Shown one piece after another: positions 55,266 to 64,000 of a stretch of 64,000 nucleotides of DNA; within the stretch, counting starts at the first letter, position 1, and every line of letters begins with the position of its first letter. This DNA is from Kordiimonadaceae bacterium UBA4441 (GTDB lineage: Bacteria; Pseudomonadota; Alphaproteobacteria; Sphingomonadales; Emcibacteraceae), in assembly GCA_002390425.1 (NCBI GenBank), contig DGPL01000033.1, positions 50,081-114,080 on the forward strand, written 5' to 3'. A model generated the notes under the pieces. The model was given only the letters and a program-made list of their open reading frames with translations. It ran no database searches and had not been told where the DNA came from. The position numbers were made by a program, and so were the translations under genes.

Positions 55266-55377
55266 TTTTTTATCCATTCATTTGAATCAAGTAATCTATT
55301 TGTCAAAACTAAGTGAAGGTCGCTTTTTTTGCAATCTAATGTTTGCAAATGATCACAAATAATCACATATTAAGAAC

Positions 55378-57564
55378 ATGAAAAAAGGTTACGATGAATC
55401 ATCCCCCACTCTCTTAAAACCGCGTGAATATTACGACCGTCCTAAAAAAACGGAAGGCGGCATAAAATTTAAGATTGAAAGTGAGTTTACCCCAAGCGGC
55501 GATCAGCCTAAGGCAATATCCGCGCTTACTGAAGGGTTAAATGACGGTCTTACGGATCAGGTACTGCTTGGTGTTACTGGTTCCGGTAAAACATATACTA
55601 TGGCTAAAATCATTGAGGGTACCCAGCGCCCTGCCCTGATTATGGCCCATAACAAAACATTAGCCGCACAGCTTTACGGCGAAATGAAAAGTTTTTTTCC
55701 TAATAATTCTGTCGAATATTTCGTTTCCTATTATGATTACTATCAACCAGAGGCCTATGTCCCACGGTCTGATACTTTTATAGAGAAAGACGCGAGCATT
55801 AATGAAAGCATTGACCGCATGCGCCATGCAGCGACACGCGCCTTATTTGAGCGCGATGATGTAATTATTGTGGCTAGTGTCTCATGTATTTATGGTATGG
55901 GTGCTGCTGAAACGTATTTGCAAATGACGATCTCCCTTGAACAAGGGATGCTTTATGACCAACGCGACCTCCTACGCGATTTGGTGGAACTTCAATATAA
56001 ACGAAATGATATGGCCTTTACTCGCGGATCATTCCGTGTGCGTGGCGATGTTATTGAAATTTTCCCAAGCCATTTCGAAGACCGCGCATGGAAGCTTGAT
56101 TTCTTTGGTGATGAACTTGAAAGAATCACACAATTTGACCCGCTAACGGGTGAGAAAATTGAAGAATTAAAATCCGTCAAAGTTTACGCGAACAGCCATT
56201 ATGTAACCCCCGGCCCTAGTATGGATCAAGCGATAAAAACAATCAAAGCCGAACTTGATCAAACACTTAAACTTTATGAACAACAAGGTAAAATTCTAGA
56301 AGCGGCAAGACTTGAACAAAGAACCAAGTTTGATCTTGAGATGCTAGCCGCGACGGGAATTTGTGCCGGTATTGAAAATTATAGTCGCCATCTAACGGGG
56401 CGCGCCCCATTTGAGGCACCACCCACATTATTTGAATATTTGCCTGAAAATATGCTTCTTTTCATGGATGAAAGTCACGTGAGCGTTCCGCAAATCGGTG
56501 GAATGTCACGGGGGGATTATGCCCGAAAAAGCACCCTTTCTGAATTCGGCTTTAGACTTCCAAGCTGCCTTGATAATAGGCCGCTTAAATTTAAAGAATG
56601 GGATTATTTTAGACCACAATCCATTTATGTTTCAGCGACACCAGGCCCATGGGAATTGGAACAGACCGGAGGCGAATATGTTGAACAAGTTATTCGACCA
56701 ACCGGACTTATTGACCCACCTGTCGAAATACGCCCCGTCGAAAGCCAAGTAGACGATCTACTTCATGCAGTTCAAGATGTAATTAAAAATGGTCATCGTG
56801 TTTTGGTTACAACCCTAACCAAACGCATGGCGGAAGATTTATCTGAATATATGCACGATAGCGGCTTAAAAGTCCGATACATGCATTCAGATATCGATAC
56901 ACTTGAACGCATTGAAATCATCCGCGATTTACGCTTAGGGGTATTTGATATACTTATTGGTATTAACCTACTTCGCGAAGGCTTAGATATTCCTGAAACA
57001 GGACTTGTTGCGATACTTGACGCTGATAAAGAAGGTTTCTTGCGCTCTACAACTTCACTTATACAAACCATCGGTCGGGCCGCGCGTAATGTTGATAGTA
57101 AGGTTATTCTTTATGCCGACAAACGCACAAACAGTATTAACGCGGCCCTAGCGGAAACGGATCGTCGTCGCGCCATTCAAGAAGCCTATAACATCGAGCA
57201 TGGCATAACTCCTGAAAGCATCAAAAAATCTATCGGCGATGTTATCGGTGACACCGCGGAAGGCGATCATGTTACCGTTGATCTTGATGCCTCTGATACC
57301 AACAATCTGGTCGGCCATAACTTGCGCTCATATATCGAAGGACTTGAAAAAACTATGCTTGAGGCCGCAGGAAACCTCGAATTTGAAGAAGCAGCAAGAT
57401 TACGAGATGAGATCAAAAGACTTGAAGAAAAGGAACTTGGCCTCGACTTTGACCCAATGGCACGACATATCGGACCAAAGCCAGAAGGTCGTTCAACTCT
57501 AGGAAAACCCGGCACACGACAATACCGAAAAAAAAGCAATAACCCAACACCCCGTAAATTTTAA
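55378..57564 (+). CDS. uvrB: UvrABC excinuclease subunit B
   Basis: A 728-residue DNA-repair helicase-like protein. Motifs include Walker A LGVTGSGKTYTMAK, the beta-hairpin YYDYYQPEAYVPRSDTFIEK, the DEAD-like FMDESHVS, the helicase motifs SATPGPWE and NLLREGLDIPE, and QTIGRAARN. The C-terminal UVR motif (LEKTMLEAAGNLEFEEAARLRDEI) binds UvrC. There is a short extra N-terminal segment of about 27 residues before the usual start of homology (FKIESEFTPSGDQPKAI). It starts the rightward block before the accessory genes. Confidence 0.97.
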   Translation: MKKGYDESSPTLLKPREYYDRPKKTEGGIKFKIESEFTPSGDQPKAISALTEGLNDGLTDQVLLGVTGSGKTYTMAKIIEGTQRPALIMAHNKTLAAQLYGEMKSFFPNNSVEYFVSYYDYYQPEAYVPRSDTFIEKDASINESIDRMRHAATRALFERDDVIIVASVSCIYGMGAAETYLQMTISLEQGMLYDQRDLLRDLVELQYKRNDMAFTRGSFRVRGDVIEIFPSHFEDRAWKLDFFGDELERITQFDPLTGEKIEELKSVKVYANSHYVTPGPSMDQAIKTIKAELDQTLKLYEQQGKILEAARLEQRTKFDLEMLAATGICAGIENYSRHLTGRAPFEAPPTLFEYLPENMLLFMDESHVSVPQIGGMSRGDYARKSTLSEFGFRLPSCLDNRPLKFKEWDYFRPQSIYVSATPGPWELEQTGGEYVEQVIRPTGLIDPPVEIRPVESQVDDLLHAVQDVIKNGHRVLVTTLTKRMAEDLSEYMHDSGLKVRYMHSDIDTLERIEIIRDLRLGVFDILIGINLLREGLDIPETGLVAILDADKEGFLRSTTSLIQTIGRAARNVDSKVILYADKRTNSINAALAETDRRRAIQEAYNIEHGITPESIKKSIGDVIGDTAEGDHVTVDLDASDTNNLVGHNLRSYIEGLEKTMLEAAGNLEFEEAARLRDEIKRLEEKELGLDFDPMARHIGPKPEGRSTLGKPGTRQYRKKSNNPTPRKF

Positions 57565-57586
57565 TTGAAACCATTTAAGGAATACC

Positions 57587-58033
57587 ATGCGCATCTTAAC
57601 ATTTATGATTACCGTCTTTTTATCGATTAATGCTTATGCCAACGATAAAGAATTAATTGTTGGCGCGTGGGAAATGGTAAAATTTGAAGTTCAAAATGAA
57701 CAAAAAACTTGGGAATAATTGGTTATCGAAGATACAACACTGATCGGTAGCATCGTATTTACAAAATCAGGCATCATGCATGTTCAAATGGTAAGTTCGG
57801 ATCGCATGAATGAAGAAATAAATGCCAACGGTGAAATTGAAAATGGGTATTCGGCTTATTTTGGGGAATATAACATCGATACTGCTACAAAAACTGTCAC
57901 CTATAATCGGTATGGACATCTTGTTGATAAATATAAAGATGTTGTCGTAAATCGTCACTATGATGTCGGTGAAACTCATCTTCATATTTATAATTCACCC
58001 GGCGCCCGTATGATTTGGAAACGAGTTGAGTAA
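57587..58033 (+). pseudogene. Exported lipocalin-like protein, interrupted by an in-frame TAA
   Basis: The frame from ATG 57587 (with AAGG ribosome-binding site) to TAA 58031-58033 has 148 sense codons and one internal TAA at 57716-57718. A signal peptide (MRILTFMITVFLSINAYA) is followed by ELIVGAWEMVKFEV before the stop. After it come GSIVFTKSGIMHVQMV, YSAYFGEYNIDTATKTVTY and MIWKRVE. This is the pattern of small lipocalin-like domain proteins (Lipocalin_5 type). Family function is unknown. The intact ribosome-binding site and frame on both sides indicate a recent single-base event or a sequence error. A fragment from TTG 57719 would lack the signal peptide. Confidence 0.78.
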
Positions 58034-58120
58034 TACCTAAATCATTTTTGAAAACGACAATAACTGTTATGACTTGATCTTTATTCTTTTCTGATTACCA
58101 TGATTATCAGGGAGAGATAA

Positions 58121-60019
58121 ATGTTCAAAGAAGCAAAACTTTTCGTTGATAATAAAATCGATAGACGAACTTTTATGACCAAGTTAAGAAATGTTGGCGT
58201 TTCTAGCATTGGAGCTGGTACCATAGCGAGTTCACTATCAATCCCTTCCGTAAGTGCTTCTTCAATCGGCGATACACCAGAAAAAAGTATTTTTAAAAAT
58301 AACTTAACCGGCGGTGAACTTATGGCGGAATTTCTCATTGAGTGGGACGTGCCATATATTTTCGGACTTGCGGGTTCTGAAGAAGTGGGGTTCTTGGATG
58401 CGCTTGTTGATCGCGACAATTTAAATTATGTCACTTGTATCCATGAAAACGCCGCTATGGCAATGGCAGATGGATATAGTCGAGCAACTGGAAAAACTTC
58501 AATCGTAAATCTTCACTCTGTAGCAGGAGCAGCTTATGCGCTAGGGCAAATGGTAAGTTGCTATAGGGACCGTACACCTGTTGTGGTTACCGCTGGGCGT
58601 CAAACAACTGAATATAGAGGAAGTAACGGCTTCCTTGAAGCACCTAATCTTCATAAACTGCCTAGTGAATATGCTCAGTGGACATGGGATGTGACCTCCG
58701 CTAGTACAATTACTGAAACGCTTCGTCGCGCTTTTATGCTTTCAGAAGCGCCGCCCGGTGGACCAACTTTTCTCACCTTTTCTAAAGATCACTGGGAAAC
58801 TAATGTCGAGAAAGCTGAAATTATTCCACGTTCCCGTTCAATGGTCAGTAAGGATGTTGCCCCAAAAAACGAAGATGTAAATCGCATAGCGGATTTTCTA
58901 ATTGAAGCAGAAAGACCCATGCTTTTTTTAGATGACGATTGTGTTCGCCATGAAGTAAGTGCTGAAGTTATGGAAATAGCGGAACTGGTTGGTGCTGGTG
59001 TCAGCCTTGGGGCGCGTATGCCATGCGTCTATCCAAATACACATCCGCATTTTTGTGGAAATTTTGGAATTGATAAAGAACTTGCTGGTTCTATAGATTG
59101 TTTTTGGGCTCTTGGTGGTCATATGTTTAAAGTTGTCAATAAATCACCAGTACCGTGGGTTAAACGTGATGCAAAAATCATCCATACCAGTCTCGCGGGG
59201 TCAGAAGTCGGACGTAACTATCCCGTAGATATTGCCAATGTTGCCAGTGTTAAATCAACGGCGAGAGCCGTACTTAAAAATTTAAAAGAGCGCGGAATTA
59301 AAGGTGAAGACGATATATGGGTTCACACATATTATAAAAACAGACGACTTCAAATGGATGAAAAAGCAGCGCTTGAACATGACTGGCGCCCTATTTCAAC
59401 ATCACGCCTTATGCGCGAACTTGATGCACAAATTGCGGATGATGCATTAATCACCACTGAATTGATCTTATCTAAATATCATTTATGGGATTATTTCAAA
59501 ATTGATCATAATAAACCGTTCGAAAAACGCCGCTATAACCATGCCACCAATTCAGGTGTTCTGGGATGGGGGCTAGCGGCTAGCATAGGCATTAAAATGG
59601 GACGCCCCGATAAAGAAACCTGGTGTTTCACAGGAGATGGCGCCTTTAACTTTGGATCACAGGCTCTTTGGAGCGCTTCACGGTATGATGTTCCAATCGG
59701 AATCGTTATTTTCAATAATGGTGAATATGCAGCAAACCGAAAAGCACAAAACTTCTACCGTGGCAGGTCATCCGAAACAGGCAATTATATCGGTGTAAAC
59801 TTAAAGCATCCCGATATACAATATGCCACGATGGCCGAAAGTTACGGTATTAAAGGTGAACGGGTAGAAAATCCGGATGACTTAAAAAAGGCCATTGAAC
59901 GGTGCCGCGTCGAAATGAAAAATGGTCGCCCTTATGTCCTTGATGTATGTATTGAGCGCTTTGACAAAGGCATGGACAGTGAATATTACGATTACTTCTC
60001 AGTAGCAGAGCAAGGATAA
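58121..60019 (+). CDS. Tat-exported thiamine-diphosphate-dependent enzyme (acetolactate synthase-like)
   Basis: A 632-residue ThDP enzyme. The N terminus has a Tat-like signal (DRRTFMTKLRNVGVSS, then a weakly hydrophobic stretch to SVSAS near residue 46). The catalytic Glu lies in CIHENAAMAMADGYSRATGK. A central domain follows, and the C-terminal ThDP motif runs GDGAFNFGSQALW through VIFNN, the GDG-to-NN signature. The layout (PYR, central, PP domains) matches acetolactate synthase or benzoylformate decarboxylase, but the substrate is not predictable. A Tat signal makes sense for an enzyme that must fold around its cofactor before export. The ribosome-binding site GGGAG is strong. It lies between two broken genes. 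Confidence 0.83.
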   Translation: MFKEAKLFVDNKIDRRTFMTKLRNVGVSSIGAGTIASSLSIPSVSASSIGDTPEKSIFKNNLTGGELMAEFLIEWDVPYIFGLAGSEEVGFLDALVDRDNLNYVTCIHENAAMAMADGYSRATGKTSIVNLHSVAGAAYALGQMVSCYRDRTPVVVTAGRQTTEYRGSNGFLEAPNLHKLPSEYAQWTWDVTSASTITETLRRAFMLSEAPPGGPTFLTFSKDHWETNVEKAEIIPRSRSMVSKDVAPKNEDVNRIADFLIEAERPMLFLDDDCVRHEVSAEVMEIAELVGAGVSLGARMPCVYPNTHPHFCGNFGIDKELAGSIDCFWALGGHMFKVVNKSPVPWVKRDAKIIHTSLAGSEVGRNYPVDIANVASVKSTARAVLKNLKERGIKGEDDIWVHTYYKNRRLQMDEKAALEHDWRPISTSRLMRELDAQIADDALITTELILSKYHLWDYFKIDHNKPFEKRRYNHATNSGVLGWGLAASIGIKMGRPDKETWCFTGDGAFNFGSQALWSASRYDVPIGIVIFNNGEYAANRKAQNFYRGRSSETGNYIGVNLKHPDIQYATMAESYGIKGERVENPDDLKKAIERCRVEMKNGRPYVLDVCIERFDKGMDSEYYDYFSVAEQG

Positions 60020-60023
60020 ACTT

Positions 60024-60770
60024 ATGTTAATTAGACGTATTACTAAACATTTAGAAGACCAAAATTGGTTTGCCGTAGCTCTTGATATGTTAGTGGTGAT
60101 TTTTGGTGTTTATCTTGGTTTTCAGCTGAACGACTGGAATGAGAACCGTAAGAGTATTGAAAAAGGGGAAAGCTATCTTCAACGTATCGCAGGCGAATTA
60201 GAGCAGGATATTCGTTTTTTCGATAATGTTATTAGCATGAACGAAAGAAATTTTGAAAATGGTCAATTTCTTCTTAATACAATAGAAAACAATGAGTTGG
60301 TGAACGAAGATCCAACCAGGTTTATAACTTCCCTTGCTTTTGTAGGTTCTTCCTTAGTTGTCAATGTAAGCAACAATACCATCTAAGAAATTAAATTCAG
60401 CGGTAACCTTGAACTTATTAAAGATGAAGAGCTGCGTAATGAAATTGTTGATTATTACGACTTTATAGAAGTAAGTGAAAATTTTAGTCACACGCGTATT
60501 GATGCGGAAATCGAATATCAAAAACGCACTGCGGGCCTATTAGGGCCGAAATATTCTGAACTTGGAAGAAATTTAAGTTACACCAAAGAAGAGGCCCTTC
60601 CCATTTACAATCAATTTGTTAAAAAGCAAGATTTGATCGAATGGATACCTATTACAATGGCTAGCAAACGAGGGACTATAGGCTTTAGTAAGCGATCTAG
60701 ACAAAATGCTAAAGAGCTTATAGCGAAAATTCGCAGTGAAGAAATACCCGAAGAAGAAGAAGCACAATAA
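60024..60770 (+). pseudogene. DUF6090-type membrane protein, interrupted by an in-frame TAA
   Basis: The frame from ATG 60024 (AAGGA site four bases after the previous gene's stop) to TAA 60768-60770 contains one internal TAA at 60384-60386. The product would be about 247 residues. It has a conserved N terminus RRITKHLEDQNWFAVALDM, one transmembrane helix with VVIFGVYLGFQLNDWNENRK, then a helical soluble domain including EIKFSGNLELIKDEELRNEIVDYYD. This fits small DUF6090-like membrane proteins of unknown function. In relatives the residue before EELKSSGNL is often Tyr, so TAT or TAC to TAA is likely. Confidence 0.75.
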
Positions 60771-60773
60771 CTT

Positions 60774-62854
60774 TTAATTCACCCAAGGAAAATTTCCACG
60801 TGCTTCTTTAACACTCTTGAACTTTATTTGTTTAATGGGGTCTTCAGGCAACCATATGGCATATCCACCATTATTATAAAAATCCCATCTATCAAGAACC
60901 AGTTTCGCGGGACAATTTATTTCAACCGGCACTAGACTGACGATTACATCTGCATTTGCGCAATCTTCTAGAAGGGCTTGTTCGTCTTGAACCAATGATA
61001 TCAATAAATCTGAATTTTCCGGACGGTAAAGACAACTAAACCTGTCACAACTTAATTCCCTACCTGCTGCTTGATCAGGTGTAAAACTTTCATATTGCCA
61101 ACGCTCTAATTCTGAAAGTCCATATCGTTGCCGCCAGCGGTCTTTTACAATTCTGCTACCATTCATTCGGCTAAGGCTAAGTGAATTATCATCCCCAAGG
61201 ATTGCAATTGTCTTTCCGGCATTATCAATTAGGATATCAGGTTGTTTATACTCAATAGCAAAATAAAGACCACTAAGCATGACAGGAACGCCCAGAAAAC
61301 GCCAATTTAAAATCCATATACCTAACATAACGCGCCAATAACAAGAAATACTAAGGCCTTAATATCTATTGCCGGGATTTCTAATGTCGCACCAGGAAGG
61401 CTTGACACCCAATATGCAACAGCCATGATTATTTCAAGCCCCCATGACATTGGCTCTAAAGCGAGCCATTCAAGGCCAAATGGCATTAAAACCAATGTTA
61501 CCACAATCCAAGGCATCACCCACGACCCCATAACAGGCATAGCAATTAAATTTGCAAGAAGCCCATAAAGAACAACTTTATTGAAATGATAAAGCGCAAA
61601 TGGCGCAATGGCGATTTCAGCGATCAGTGATGTAAATAAACTGCCGATGATAAAATATTTTACCTTTTGCGAAAATCCATTATCACCGCGAAATTTATTC
61701 ATGAAATCATTGCCGAAGCGCTCAAAAACAATCACGAGCGCAACAACGGCAGCAAATGACATTTGAAAACTAGCCCCAACCAGTGCCTCAGGGGTGGTTA
61801 CAAGGATGAATATAGCTGCTATCGCAACCAATCTTAATGAAATGGCTTTACGGTCGGTTAATACACCTAAGAATACGATTATAACCATGATAAAAGCACG
61901 AATGGTCGGAATTGAAGCACCGCTGATAAACAAATACCCTAACCCCGCAAATGCGGCTATAAATGCGGCCCATTTTTTTATAGGATATTTTAAAGCTAAT
62001 CGTGGTGATAAACTGAGTAACAAACGAGAAGAAAAAAATACAACGCCACACAAAAGTCCCATATGTAAACCGGATATCGCAAGTAAATGAGCTAACCCAG
62101 CGTTACGCATCGCTTCAGCTAATTTTTCCGGCATTCCACTACGAATTCCTGTAATGAGTGCTGCTGCCAAAGTTCCCGTTTCACCGGAAAGGTTTGTTTT
62201 TATCCGTTCCGTCATTCTTTGACGAAGTGAATTATAGGAACGGCTAAATCCTTCATTTTACTTGGTAATTTCAAGTTCAGTAACGGCGTAACCGACGGCG
62301 CTTAACCCTTGAAACCAAACTTGCCGGCCATAATCATAATCACCCGGCATACTTGGGCCAGGTGGTGGCATGAGCCCCGCGCGAATTTTAATTTTATCTC
62401 CAGGATAAGGCATATCACTAAATTTATTTACCCTGACATTTACTAAGCTCAAGGGTTTAACCCCTCTTATTTCAGCATCTTTAAGCGTTAATCTTATTTT
62501 TCCATCTTCATATAGATGCACACGTTCGACAGTTGCGGTGATATTAGTTGGTCTTATCTCTTTATCTAATGTTTCGGTTGCAACAGAATAAATTCGATAT
62601 CCAGAAATCACATAACCCAAAATAATAAAAAAGCTAGCCAATAATATGTATTTGATAAAAGGAAACTTTTTTCGAATTAATATTGCACTGCATAATGTTA
62701 CACTTGCTAAAATTGCTGCATGCATTATTGAAAACTGATTATTCCCAGAGAAATAAAAACCAATACCACATGCTAAAAGAATTGGTACTGTTAGAATATA
62801 TTGCTCATATTCCAAAAAGAAAGACGATTTTAATTTTTCAATATAAGATAAGAT
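60774..62854 (-). pseudogene. comEC: comEC/rec2 competence gene, degraded (lost start, in-frame stop, frameshift)
   Basis: Three pieces cover one ComEC. 62258-62854 gives the N-terminal helices and OB-like part (LEYEQYILTVPILLACGIGF...PPPGPSMPGDYDYGR); it has a GGAG site followed seven bases later by ATC (62852-62854) where a start belongs. TAA at 62258-62260 interrupts the frame, which resumes at once (NEGFSRSYNSLRQRMTERIK) through the Competence membrane domain (LLAISGLHMGLLCG) to 61322. A -1 shift near 61322-61330 then leads into the C-terminal domain (PDILIDNAGKTIAIL, CDRFSCLYRP, LEDCANADVIVS), ending at 60774. ComEC imports transforming DNA; here it is almost certainly inactive. Its place beside gltX is the normal alphaproteobacterial one. 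Confidence 0.85.
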
Positions 62855-63036
62855 TCTTTTGCTCCCCCTACAAAAAATTAACTTTTATAAATAAAAAGCT
62901 TCCATTTTCCGTCAATTATTGTTAGTAAAAGTCCAACAAAATCAAGCAGTGATGACATTTATATCATTTATGTATTTCGCATACATTTCAATCAAATTGC
63001 TGCAAAAAATCAATATTTAATCCTAAATGGAGCTTC

Positions 63037-64000
63037 ATGAGCGTTAAAATGAAGAAAGTAGTGACACGATTTGCCCCCTCGCCGACGGGTTTTTTACATA
63101 TCGGCGGTGCGAGAACGGCATTATTTAATTGGCTATTTACCCGCCATCATGGTGGTGAATTCCGTATCCGTGTGGAAGATACTGATCGTAAGAGATCAAC
63201 ACCAGAAGCGGTAGAAGCAATTTTTGATGGCCTTAATTGGCTTGGTCTCAATGCAGATAATGATGTTGTTTTTCAATATGAAAACCGTGAACGCCATGCA
63301 GAAGTCGCACATCAGCTTTTAAAAGAGGGAAAAGCCTATAAATGCTATTGCTCTAAAGAAGAACTAGCTGAAATGCGCGAAAAGGCAAAGGCAGAGGGCC
63401 GCTCACTTGGTTATGATGGACGCTGGAGAGAGCGTAATCCATCAGAAGCCCCTGAGGGAATTGATCCTGTCATCCGTTTCAAAGCGCCAAAAGATGGTGA
63501 AATTGTCATCAAAGATCATGTTCAAGGTGATGTGACTACACAAAATGAACAATTGGATGATATGATCTTATTGCGCGCCGATGGAACACCAACCTATATG
63601 TTATCAGTCGTCGTAGATGATTATGATATGGGTGTTACCCATGTTATTCGCGGCGACGATCATTTAACCAATGCTGCAAGACAAGCTCAACTCATCAATG
63701 CTATTGGCTGGCCGTTACCTGAATATGCTCATATACCACTTATTCATGGTGCAGATGGGGCGAAGCTTTCAAAAAGACACGGTGCACTAGGCGTGGATGC
63801 TTATCGTGATATGGGATATTTACCAGATGCTCTTAAAAATTATCTTTTAAGACTAGGTTGGGCTCATGGTGACGAAGAAGTGATTTCGGAAACTCAGGCT
63901 ATCGAATGGTTTGATTTAGATGGTGTTGGAAGATCACCTTCCCGTTTTGATTTTACTAAACTTGAAAATTTGAACGGTATTTACATGCGCGAAACAGCAA
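63037..64000 (+). CDS. gltX: Glutamyl-tRNA synthetase (partial, runs off window end)
   Basis: The first 321 codons of GltX. The HIGH motif region is TRFAPSPTGFLHIGGARTAL near residues 10-29. RVEDTDRKRSTPEAV follows, then VVDDYDMGVTHVIRGDDHLTNAARQ and the KMSKS-equivalent GAKLSKRHGA near residue 247. GGAG lies four bases before ATG 63037; a second ATG at 63049 is possible. The frame is open to the window end. Transcription is divergent from the degraded comEC, with 182 A+T-rich bases between them. Confidence 0.97.
   Translation, partial: MSVKMKKVVTRFAPSPTGFLHIGGARTALFNWLFTRHHGGEFRIRVEDTDRKRSTPEAVEAIFDGLNWLGLNADNDVVFQYENRERHAEVAHQLLKEGKAYKCYCSKEELAEMREKAKAEGRSLGYDGRWRERNPSEAPEGIDPVIRFKAPKDGEIVIKDHVQGDVTTQNEQLDDMILLRADGTPTYMLSVVVDDYDMGVTHVIRGDDHLTNAARQAQLINAIGWPLPEYAHIPLIHGADGAKLSKRHGALGVDAYRDMGYLPDALKNYLLRLGWAHGDEEVISETQAIEWFDLDGVGRSPSRFDFTKLENLNGIYMRETA

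Noticed and set aside
20180..60386. Stop-codon reassignment or pyrrolysine/selenocysteine insertion as the cause of the in-frame stops
   Set aside because: TAA, TAG and TGA all end intact genes throughout the window, both TAA and TAG occur among the interrupted genes, and the expected residues there are ordinary (Glu/Asp, Tyr).
1..64000. CRISPR arrays, insertion sequences, prophage, tRNA or rRNA genes
   Set aside because: No repeated spacers, transposase motifs, phage genes or tRNA-like T-loop patterns were recognised; a dedicated tRNA scan was not possible.

Overview
The window is a chromosomal segment of an A+T-rich alphaproteobacterium. The lineage evidence is gene order as well as gene content: dusB-ntrBC-ntrYX-trkAH-hfq-hflX, fused ispDF with pgpA and cinA, rne divergent from amiC-mrcA-prfB, trxB next to an LsrB-type LysR gene, and comEC divergent from gltX are all alphaproteobacterial arrangements. 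A marine member of the Kordiimonadales/Emcibacterales type would fit the low G+C, but that is a guess. I recognise no rRNA, tRNA, CRISPR array, insertion sequence or prophage.

Layout. 1-254: start of a secreted BNR-repeat protein, cut by the window edge. 328-13086 (minus): a long operon for tRNA modification, nitrogen two-component signalling (NtrBC, NtrYX), potassium uptake (TrkAH), Hfq, HflX and an inositol-monophosphatase-like enzyme. 13230-15812 (plus): isoprenoid, phospholipid and NAD-recycling genes. 15791-19760: an FtsX-type ABC exporter divergent from a TesA-like esterase. 19844-22222: a periplasmic-binding-domain histidine kinase broken by one in-frame stop. 22332-22466: a possible small RNA. 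22514-28182: hydrolases, a YkgJ-type cysteine-cluster protein, two tandem cysteine desulfurases and AnmK. 28225-38155: tyrS, a murein LD-carboxypeptidase, a giant AsmA/YhdP-like protein, glnE, a peroxiredoxin and a DUF455 protein. 38274-46109: envelope genes (M23 peptidase, bactofilin, PBP1a, amidase) plus prfB with its programmed frameshift. 46110-53142: rne, a BepA-like protease, a DsbA-like protein, trxB and a LysR regulator. 53294-53416: a three-hairpin small RNA that looks like AbcR (alpha-r15). 53414-57564: HAD phosphatase, aspartate aminotransferase, uvrB. 57587-60770: a small accessory block with a Tat-exported thiamine-diphosphate enzyme between two nonsense-interrupted genes. 60774-62854: a degraded comEC. 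63037 to the end: gltX, cut by the window edge.

Functional themes: nitrogen status (NtrBC, NtrYX, GlnE), peptidoglycan synthesis and recycling (PBP1a, AmiC, M23, bactofilin, AnmK, LD-carboxypeptidase), RNA-level control (Hfq, RNase E, DusB, RF2 autoregulation and one or two small RNAs with exposed CUCCC motifs) and envelope redox (DsbA, TrxB).

The most notable observations are the AbcR-like RNA downstream of trxB-lysR, a second CU-rich RNA candidate, and a series of accessory genes each carrying single-base lesions (four in-frame stops, two lost start codons, one frameshift) while every housekeeping gene is intact. I did not see a clearly new multi-gene system.
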